Shown here piece after piece: positions 57,992-64,000 of a DNA stretch of 64,000 nt. How positions within the stretch are numbered: position 1 is the stretch's first letter; every line of letters begins with the position of its first letter. Made by a program: the position numbers and the translations under genes. Source of the DNA: Marinobacter adhaerens HP15 (GTDB lineage Bacteria > Pseudomonadota > Gammaproteobacteria > Pseudomonadales > Oleiphilaceae). The notes below the pieces were generated by a model. The model was not told where the DNA came from. It saw only the letters and a program-made list of their open reading frames with translations, and did no database searches. Where the stretch lies: assembly GCF_000166295.1 (NCBI RefSeq), contig NC_017506.1, positions 744,001-808,000 of the forward strand, read 5' to 3'.

Positions 57992-58019
57992 GGATATAGC
58001 CGCCGGTCATGGATATAGC
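57992..58019. repeat. Direct repeat GGATATAGC upstream of cysM
   Basis: GGATATAGC occurs at 57992-58000 and 58011-58019, 19 bases apart, in the 225-base gacS-cysM divergent region. The first copy lies within GGCGGATATAGCCGCC, a near-palindrome. Possible operator; nothing else in the gap is convincing. Confidence 0.35.
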
Positions 58020-58092
58020 GAGAAGCTGTATTGGGAGACCGGGGCGATAACGCGTATCATGCGAAGCCAAAAGTGTACCACAGGGTTATCAT

Positions 58093-58986
58093 ATGCATTT
58101 TCCCACCATTGAAGATTATGTCGGGCACACCCCTCTGGTTCGCCTGCAGCGTCTCCCCGGTGAGACGAGTAACGTGATTCTGGCCAAGCTGGAGGGCAAC
58201 AACCCTGCCGGCTCGGTTAAGGATCGCCCGGCCATCAGCATGATTCAGGAAGCGGAGCGCCGGGGCGACATCAAGCCAGGGGATACCCTGATTGAGGCGA
58301 CCAGCGGCAACACCGGCATCGCTCTGGCCATGGCGGCGGCGATCAAGGGATACCGCATGGTGCTCATCATGCCCGCGAACATGAGTGAGGAGCGCCGGGC
58401 ATCCATGCGCGCCTATGGTGCGGAGATTGTCACGGTCACCAGGGAAGAAGGCATGGAAACGGCCCGTGACCTGGCCCTCAAGATGCAGGCGGAAGGCAAG
58501 GGTACCGTGCTGGACCAGTTCAGCAACCAGGACAACCCCCTGGCGCACTACCGTACCACCGGCCCGGAAATCTGGGAGCAGACCGGTGGGCGGGTTACCC
58601 ATTTTGTCAGCTCCATGGGCACCACCGGCACCATTATGGGGGTGTCGCGCTACCTCAAGGAGCGCAACCCGGATATCCGCATCATCGGTTTGCAGCCAAA
58701 AGAGGGCGCCTCGATCCCCGGTATCCGGCGCTGGCCTGAAGCTTACCTGCCGAAAATCTACGACGCGGCCCGCGTCGACCAGGTGCTGGACGTAGGTCAG
58801 GAAGAAGCAGAGACCACGATGAGGGCCCTGGCTTCCGAAGAGGGCATTTTCTGTGGCGTATCCTCCGGCGGTTCGATTGCAGCCGCGCTCAAGCTCTCCC
58901 AGCAGGTTGAAAACGCCATCATCGTGGCCATTATCTGTGACCGCGGCGACCGCTATCTTTCCACCGGTGTGTTCCCCGGCGCCTGA
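58093..58986 (+). CDS. cysM: Cysteine synthase B
   Basis: A 297-aa PLP enzyme making cysteine (or S-sulfocysteine) from O-acetylserine. The PLP lysine is in [11 protein letters not shown]. The phosphate-binding loop shows [12 protein letters not shown] and the substrate loop is [13 protein letters not shown]. CysM-type residues rather than CysK are suggested by length and context. It is divergent from gacS and 26 bases before rlmD. Confidence 0.93.
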   Translation: MHFPTIEDYVGHTPLVRLQRLPGETSNVILAKLEGNNPAGSVKDRPAISMIQEAERRGDIKPGDTLIEATSGNTGIALAMAAAIKGYRMVLIMPANMSEERRASMRAYGAEIVTVTREEGMETARDLALKMQAEGKGTVLDQFSNQDNPLAHYRTTGPEIWEQTGGRVTHFVSSMGTTGTIMGVSRYLKERNPDIRIIGLQPKEGASIPGIRRWPEAYLPKIYDAARVDQVLDVGQEEAETTMRALASEEGIFCGVSSGGSIAAALKLSQQVENAIIVAIICDRGDRYLSTGVFPGA

Positions 58987-59012
58987 ATACGACTTTATCA
59001 AGAGACCCAAGT

Positions 59013-60362
59013 ATGAGCAGACGACGCAGGAAGGTTCTTCCAAAAGAGCCCGTGCGCTGTGAGATTGAAACCCTGAGCCATGATGGCCGGGGTATTGCCC
59101 GTCAGGACGGCAAAACCCAATTTGTCGATGGCGCCCTGCCAGGCGAAACCGTGATGGCGAAAGTGGTGTCCAGTCGAAGCAAGTTCGATGAATTGCGTAC
59201 CGAAGAGGTTCTGGACGCTGCCCCCGGTCGCCAGACTCCCCCCTGCGAGTTTGCCGACCTGTGTGGTGGTTGCAGCCTTCAGCACATGAGTGGCGATGCC
59301 CAGATCGAGTTCAAGGAAAACACCCTGCGGGAACATTTTGCCCATTTCGGGGGCATCGAGCCCGAGGAATGGATTGCCCCCCTGCGCTCGGAAGAGAGTC
59401 TGGGGTACCGTCGAAAGGCTCGCCTCGGGGTTCGTTACGTCAAGGCCCGGGAGTCTGTCCTGGTTGGCTTCCGGGAGAAACGCAACAGTTTCCTGACCGA
59501 CATCGATCGATGCGTGGTGCTGGATCCGCGCATTGGCGAGCGGATATTGCCGCTGCGCAACATGCTTCACGATCTGGAGGCCTACAGCCGAATCCCTCAG
59601 GTGGAAATTGCCTGTGGCGACGACGTTGCCGTGATGGTGTTCCGTAACATGGATGAGCTGTCGGTTGGTGACCGGGAAAAACTCATCGCCTTTGGTCAGG
59701 CCCACGAATTGCATATTTACCTGCAGCCGAAAGGGCCCGACACCGTCCATCGGATCTGGCCCGAGTCAGCGGGCCGGGATGAGGAACGGCTGAGCTATCG
59801 ACTGGATGAATTCGACCTGACCATGAGATTTCATCCCATGGACTTTACCCAGGTCAATGCAGGCATCAATCGCGCAATGGTACACAGGGCCGTGGAATGG
59901 CTGGATGTCCAGCCTGGCGAGCGAGTCCTGGATCTGTTCTGCGGTCTGGGGAATTTCACTCTGCCGCTGGCCACGCGAGGCGGGCAGGTTGTTGGCGTGG
60001 AAGGCGACGAGACCATGGTCGTACGGGGCCGGGAAAACGCGGAACTAAACGGTCTCGACAATGTCGCTTTTCACGGTGCCGACTTGCACGGTGACTTCAC
60101 GGGCCAGAGCTGGGCCAAAGAAGGGTTCGACAAGATTCTGATTGATCCGCCCCGTTCCGGTGCCGAGGAGATCTGCAAGTACCTCACGGCCTTCGGGGCA
60201 CAAAAGATAGTCTATGTCTCCTGCAACCCGGCCACCCTGGCGCGCGACGCAGGCGTAATGGTGCGCAACGGCTATCGACTGGTGCGCGCAGGTGTGATGG
60301 ATATGTTCCCCCACACCACCCATGTGGAATCCATCGCGTTGTTTGAGAAGGATTCCGGCTGA
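59013..60362 (+). CDS. rlmD: 23S rRNA (uracil-1939-C5)-methyltransferase RlmD
   Basis: A 449-aa methyltransferase. A TRAM domain at the N-terminus is followed by an Fe-S cluster motif beginning [15 protein letters not shown]. The SAM site is [16 protein letters not shown] and the catalytic cysteine is in [12 protein letters not shown]. The gene precedes relA as in E. coli and Pseudomonas. Confidence 0.95.
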   Translation: MSRRRRKVLPKEPVRCEIETLSHDGRGIARQDGKTQFVDGALPGETVMAKVVSSRSKFDELRTEEVLDAAPGRQTPPCEFADLCGGCSLQHMSGDAQIEFKENTLREHFAHFGGIEPEEWIAPLRSEESLGYRRKARLGVRYVKARESVLVGFREKRNSFLTDIDRCVVLDPRIGERILPLRNMLHDLEAYSRIPQVEIACGDDVAVMVFRNMDELSVGDREKLIAFGQAHELHIYLQPKGPDTVHRIWPESAGRDEERLSYRLDEFDLTMRFHPMDFTQVNAGINRAMVHRAVEWLDVQPGERVLDLFCGLGNFTLPLATRGGQVVGVEGDETMVVRGRENAELNGLDNVAFHGADLHGDFTGQSWAKEGFDKILIDPPRSGAEEICKYLTAFGAQKIVYVSCNPATLARDAGVMVRNGYRLVRAGVMDMFPHTTHVESIALFEKDSG

Positions 60363-60419
60363 CGATGTTGCGGGCAGTCAGGGATGGCTGCGGAAACCAT
60401 CAGGAATAACAAGACCGAT

Positions 60420-62657
60420 ATGGTAAAAGTTCGCGAAGACTACGCAATGACTGGCGATGGCCAGGTGGATATCGAGGGCTGGGTAAACCAGATAGCCTCG
60501 CAAACGCACCTGGACGACGCTGACCAGTTCCGGTTGGCCTGCGAAAAGGCAGCGGAAATCGATCTTCAGGCTTTCCGGCAGGATCGCCAGTGGGCACCTG
60601 GTTCCAGCAGCTTCCGGATTGGCATCGAGATGGCCCAGGTTCTGGCGGAGCTGCACCTGGATCAGGCCAGTCTGGTGGCGGCGATCCTTTATCGGGCCGT
60701 GCGTGAAGAGCGCGTTCCCCTGGAGACAATCCGCAAGGAATTTGGCGATGAGGTGGCAGGCCTGATCAACGGCGTGCAGCAGATGGCGGCCATCTCGTCC
60801 ATCCACCACCCGCTGAAGGGTAACGTTCTGGGCCAGAGCGAAGGCCAACTGGACAACGTCCGGAAGATGCTCGTCACCATGATTGACGATGTCCGGGTTG
60901 CCCTGATCAAGCTGGCGGAGCGTACCTGCGCCATTCGGGCGGTAAAGGATGCTCCGGAAGAAAAGCGCATGCGCGTCGCCCGGGAAGTGTTTGATATCTA
61001 CGCGCCCCTGGCCCACCGGCTCGGCATTGGTCACATCAAGTGGGAGCTGGAAGATCTTTCTTTCCGGTACCTGCATGGTTCCGCCTACAAAAAGATCGCC
61101 AAACTGCTGGACGAAAAGCGCCTGGATCGCGACGGTTACATCAAGCGGGTAATTGAGACCCTGCAGACCGAACTGAAAGCCTATGGCATTGAGGGCGAGC
61201 TGTCCGGACGTGCCAAGCACATCTACAGCATCTGGCGAAAGATGCGCCGCAAGGGCATCGACTTTTCCCAGGTTTACGATGTTCGCGCCGTACGTATCCT
61301 GGTTCCGGAGGTTCGCGACTGTTACGCCGCACTGGGTATTGTCCACACGCTGTGGCGCCACATCCCCAATGAGTTCGACGATTACATTGCCAACCCGAAG
61401 GAAAACGGTTACCAGTCCCTGCATACCGCCGTGATCGGGCCCGAGGGCAAGGTCATGGAAGTGCAGATCCGAACCCACACCATGCATGAGGAGGCGGAAC
61501 TGGGCGTTTGTGCCCACTGGTTGTACAAGGGCATGGACAAAGGCAACAAGTCGACGGGCTACGATGCCAAGATCAACTGGCTGCGCCAGGTTCTGGAGTG
61601 GCAGGAGGAGTTGGGCGACCTGTCCGGGCTGGCCGACCACCTGAAATCCGATGTCGCATCGGATCGGGTGTATGTATTCACACCCGAGGGCCACGTGGTG
61701 GATCTGCCCCAGGGGGCAACGCCGGTGGATTTCGCCTACCGGGTTCACACGGAGATCGGCCACGCCTGCCGCGGTGCGCGGGTGAACAGCCGAATCGTTC
61801 CGCTGACCTATCCACTGAAAACCGGCGATCAGGTGTTTATCCTGACCTCCAACAATCCGGCCCCAAGCCGCGACTGGCTGAACCCGAGCCTTGGTTACAT
61901 TCAGACTTCCAGGGCGCGCGCCAAAGTAACCCACTGGTTCAAACAGCAGGATCGTGGTCGCAATATCGTTGACGGTCGTGCCATTCTCGAGGACGAGTTC
62001 AGGCGTCTGTCCCTGTACGATGTAGATCTTGGTGAGCTTGCCAGGAAGGTTAATTATCAAAGTGCGGAGGACATGTTTGCAGCTACTGGAGCCGGTGACC
62101 TTCGCCCCACGCATGTCGCCAATGTGGCCCAGCAGATGCTGGAGCCCAAGTCCGAACAACTGGATCTGAAACTCAGCGCCCAGCGCCGCAAGCCCTACGA
62201 TACGGAATCAGACATCCAGATCCTGGGCGTCGGAAAGCTCAAGACTCAGGTGGCGAAATGTTGCAAGCCGCTGCCCGGAGACGCGATCGGTGGCTACATC
62301 ACGGTTGGCCGTGGGGTTACGGTCCATCGCCAGGACTGCCTGACGTTCCTGAATCTGCGTGAGTTCGAGCCCAACCGGATTATTGAGGTCAGCTGGGGTG
62401 GCCGGCAGGCTGCTGTTTATCCTGTCGACATTGAAATTGAAGCCTATGACCGATCCGGGCTGCTGAGAGATATTACCCAGGTGTTGTCGGCCTCCAAGAG
62501 TGATGTGCTGTCACTGAATACCCTGAGCAACAAGGACGAGAACACGGCTACCATGACCGTGACGGTGGAAATTTCCAGTCTGGAGCAGTTGGCGCGGTTG
62601 CTGGCGCAGATTCGCAACCTGCCCAATATCATTGATGTAAGGCGTAAACGCGGATGA
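60420..62657 (+). CDS. relA: GTP pyrophosphokinase RelA
   Basis: A 745-aa ribosome-associated (p)ppGpp synthetase of the stringent response. The N-terminal HD-like domain lacks the catalytic HD pair (AILYRAVREE at the expected place), which marks RelA rather than SpoT. The synthetase domain has YDVRAVRILVPEVRDCY, the EFDD acidic motif and NGYQSLHTAVIGPEG. TGS (DRVYVFTPEGHVVDLP) and C-terminal ACT domains follow. ATG 60420 is chosen by homology; the frame is open to 60384. Confidence 0.95.
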   Translation: MVKVREDYAMTGDGQVDIEGWVNQIASQTHLDDADQFRLACEKAAEIDLQAFRQDRQWAPGSSSFRIGIEMAQVLAELHLDQASLVAAILYRAVREERVPLETIRKEFGDEVAGLINGVQQMAAISSIHHPLKGNVLGQSEGQLDNVRKMLVTMIDDVRVALIKLAERTCAIRAVKDAPEEKRMRVAREVFDIYAPLAHRLGIGHIKWELEDLSFRYLHGSAYKKIAKLLDEKRLDRDGYIKRVIETLQTELKAYGIEGELSGRAKHIYSIWRKMRRKGIDFSQVYDVRAVRILVPEVRDCYAALGIVHTLWRHIPNEFDDYIANPKENGYQSLHTAVIGPEGKVMEVQIRTHTMHEEAELGVCAHWLYKGMDKGNKSTGYDAKINWLRQVLEWQEELGDLSGLADHLKSDVASDRVYVFTPEGHVVDLPQGATPVDFAYRVHTEIGHACRGARVNSRIVPLTYPLKTGDQVFILTSNNPAPSRDWLNPSLGYIQTSRARAKVTHWFKQQDRGRNIVDGRAILEDEFRRLSLYDVDLGELARKVNYQSAEDMFAATGAGDLRPTHVANVAQQMLEPKSEQLDLKLSAQRRKPYDTESDIQILGVGKLKTQVAKCCKPLPGDAIGGYITVGRGVTVHRQDCLTFLNLREFEPNRIIEVSWGGRQAAVYPVDIEIEAYDRSGLLRDITQVLSASKSDVLSLNTLSNKDENTATMTVTVEISSLEQLARLLAQIRNLPNIIDVRRKRG

Positions 62658-63511
62658 GCTATACCATCGAGGATCTGAAAACCCTGATGGCCAGGCTTCG
62701 GGATCCGGAGACGGGCTGTCCATGGGATACCAGGCAATCCTACAGGACCATCGTGCCGCACACGCTGGAGGAGGCCTACGAAGTCGCCGATGCCATTGAG
62801 CGAGAGGATTACCCGCATCTGAAAGACGAGCTGGGGGACCTGCTGTTCCAGGTCATTTTCTACACCCAGCTTGGTCGGGAAGATGGCCATTTCGATTTTG
62901 ACGGTGTGGTCGATCATCTGGTGCGCAAACTGGTAAGGCGGCATCCACACGTTTTTCCGGAAGGGACCCTGGAAAGCAGCATTGATCCGGATAATCGGCC
63001 GGATGAGGCCTGGATCAAGGAAAGCTGGGAGCGCATCAAGGCCGAGGAGCGGGCAATGAAGCCGGCACCGGAAGCCAGCGCCCCAGTAAGTCGGCTTGAC
63101 GGCATTGCCCGGACCCTGCCTGCAATGGCTCGGGCCGAGAAGCTCCAGAAACGGGCAGCCAGGCACGGTTTCGACTGGCCAAATGTTGGCCCGGTTTTCG
63201 ACAAACTTCACGAGGAAATCGACGAGCTCAAGGAGGCGTGGGAAGCCGCACAGACGGGCGCCGGTGATCCCGATGCCGTTGAAGATGAGCTCGGCGATCT
63301 CCTGTTCGTCTGTGTGAACCTGGCACGGTTCATGAAGGTTAACCCAGAGCAGGCACTCAATCGAACCAACCATAAATTCGACGCCCGGTTCCGGGCGATT
63401 GAACGTGTGCTGGAACGGGAGGGCCGCGATATGGACGAAGAATCTCTGGAGGCGCTGGATGCCGTGTGGCAGGCGGTGAAAGGCGTGGAGCGGGGAGAGA
63501 ACGAGCACTGA
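62654..63511 (+). CDS. mazG: Nucleoside triphosphate pyrophosphohydrolase MazG
   Basis: A 285-aa all-alpha NTP pyrophosphatase. Both halves carry the MazG acidic pattern: HTLEEAYEVADAI with DELGDLLFQVIFY, and HEEIDELKEAW with DELGDLLFVCVN. CPWDTRQSYRTI is the usual N-terminal segment. It starts inside the relA stop (ATGA), so the two are coupled, as in E. coli, with a proposed role in lowering (p)ppGpp or cleaning damaged nucleotides. Confidence 0.95.
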   Translation: MSYTIEDLKTLMARLRDPETGCPWDTRQSYRTIVPHTLEEAYEVADAIEREDYPHLKDELGDLLFQVIFYTQLGREDGHFDFDGVVDHLVRKLVRRHPHVFPEGTLESSIDPDNRPDEAWIKESWERIKAEERAMKPAPEASAPVSRLDGIARTLPAMARAEKLQKRAARHGFDWPNVGPVFDKLHEEIDELKEAWEAAQTGAGDPDAVEDELGDLLFVCVNLARFMKVNPEQALNRTNHKFDARFRAIERVLEREGRDMDEESLEALDAVWQAVKGVERGENEH

Positions 63512-63550
63512 AAATGGCGGATCGGTAAGTACAATCCGTTACCAATTTTC
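63510..63550 (+). terminator. Candidate hairpin after mazG
   Basis: GAAAATGG (63510-63517) pairs with CC-A-ATTTTC (63542-63550, one bulge) and CGGAT (63519-63523) with ATCCG (63534-63538). No T-tract follows, so it is a weak terminator candidate that overlaps the mazG stop. Confidence 0.35.
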
Positions 63551-63647
63551 TCGCCCCCGGACCGACGGCTTCGTCTACACTTCCGGAAACGGATGCACAG
63601 TTTTCGTGCGCCGTGCGCCATCAATAAGATGCAGGAGTGAAGGCACC

Positions 63648-63992
63648 ATGAAAATCAAAGATCTGGTCAACTACTGGGACAAGCATGCACGTGGTCGGCT
63701 TACCCGAGACGCCTACTTCATGGCGTTGTCTGACCAGCATCACAAGCGTCTCGAGAAACTCGCAGCGCTCTATCCGATGAAGTCACCTCAGGATCTGATG
63801 CGGGATCTGATTTCTGCAGCACTGGACGAAATGGAGACCAGCTTTCCGTATGTTCAGGGCACCAAAGTGGTGGCGTACGACGAGGATGGCTTCGAGATCT
63901 ACGAGGATCAGGGCCTGACTCCCAAGTTTGTCAGCCTGAGCCAGAAGCACATCCAGCGCCTCAAGGCCCGTCAACTGGAATCAGTCGCCTGA
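63648..63992 (+). CDS. Conserved hypothetical protein
   Basis: A 114-aa soluble, charged protein opening MKIKDLVNYWDKHARGRLT, then an alpha-helical region (KRLEKLAALYPMKSPQDLMRDLISAALDEME) and a C-terminal FPYVQGTKVVAYDEDGFEIYEDQG. I recall similar proteins in pseudomonads with uncertain pilin-related labels, which I would not trust. AGGAG and GAAGG lie before the ATG at 63648. The helical part resembles a ribbon-helix-helix-like small DNA-binding fold only loosely. Function is unknown. Confidence 0.7.
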   Translation: MKIKDLVNYWDKHARGRLTRDAYFMALSDQHHKRLEKLAALYPMKSPQDLMRDLISAALDEMETSFPYVQGTKVVAYDEDGFEIYEDQGLTPKFVSLSQKHIQRLKARQLESVA

Positions 63993-64000
63993 CGACACGG

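Noticed and set aside
60378..62159. 593-aa open frame on the minus strand across relA
   Set aside because: It lies fully inside relA, which has clear RelA motifs. Long antisense frames are expected in GC-rich genes, and it shows no domain.
63606..63647. Upstream extension of the final small gene to 63606
   Set aside because: The ATG at 63648 has a clear ribosome-binding site and the extra residues look non-coding.

Overview
The window reads as a continuous piece of core chromosome from a gammaproteobacterium close to the Pseudomonadales/Alteromonadales border. A Marinobacter-like organism is my best guess. This rests on protein resemblance, on gene order shared with Pseudomonas (olsB-olsA, rpoE-mucABCD, lepA-lepB-rnc-era-recO-pdxJ, gacS-cysM-rlmD-relA-mazG), and on a short palindromic repeat downstream of ung. 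It is an inference from memory; no database was consulted. I see no rRNA, tRNA, CRISPR array, prophage or full insertion sequence. Coding density is high: once starts are corrected, no gene-free stretch exceeds about 300 bases.

Layout. 1-1279 (minus): DUF1244, HopJ-family and minC genes with overlapping ends, minC running off the left edge. 1395-4190: dinB with a LexA box, then a GT4 glycosyltransferase/PAP2 phosphatase pair on the minus strand. 4305-8700: aldo/keto reductase, a small secreted unknown protein, a long acetyl-CoA hydrolase/transferase-family protein and a SlyD-like isomerase. 8618-12882: ornithine-lipid genes olsB-olsA divergent from an RstAB-like two-component system whose kinase gene carries an apparent frameshift. 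13140-23322: glpK, argF with an ABC ATPase, grxD, a TonB-like protein with DUF1631, Yip1, a CorC/CNNM-type protein and ypjD. 23505-36989 (plus): ffh, rpsP-rimM-trmD-rplS, xerD-dsbC-hom-thrC-recJ, prfB with its programmed +1 frameshift, lysS and ung. 37009-37117: a 109-bp palindromic MITE/REP-like element. 37148-41473 (minus): HDOD protein, ygfZ, ygfX-sdhE and nadB. 41677-45917: the sigma-E/AlgU operon with anti-sigma factors and the DegP/MucD protease. 46026-48770: a CHASE-PAS-GGDEF-EAL protein. 48875-54981: lepA-lepB-DUF4845-rnc-era-recO-pdxJ. 54994-63992: gacS (minus), then cysM, rlmD, relA, mazG and a conserved unknown.

Themes: translation and protein export (ffh, rpsP, rimM, trmD, rplS, prfB, lysS, lepA, lepB), envelope stress and periplasmic folding (sigma-E operon, DsbC, MucD), membrane lipid remodelling (OlsBA, GT4/PAP2), DNA repair (dinB, recJ, ung, recO), and global signalling (GacS, RelA, c-di-GMP). 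I found no convincing undescribed system. The points most worth a second look are the frameshifted RstB-like kinase, the palindromic element after ung, the EAL domain missing a metal-binding glutamate, the low-GC interior of the DUF1631 gene, and several unexplained palindromes and direct repeats between genes.
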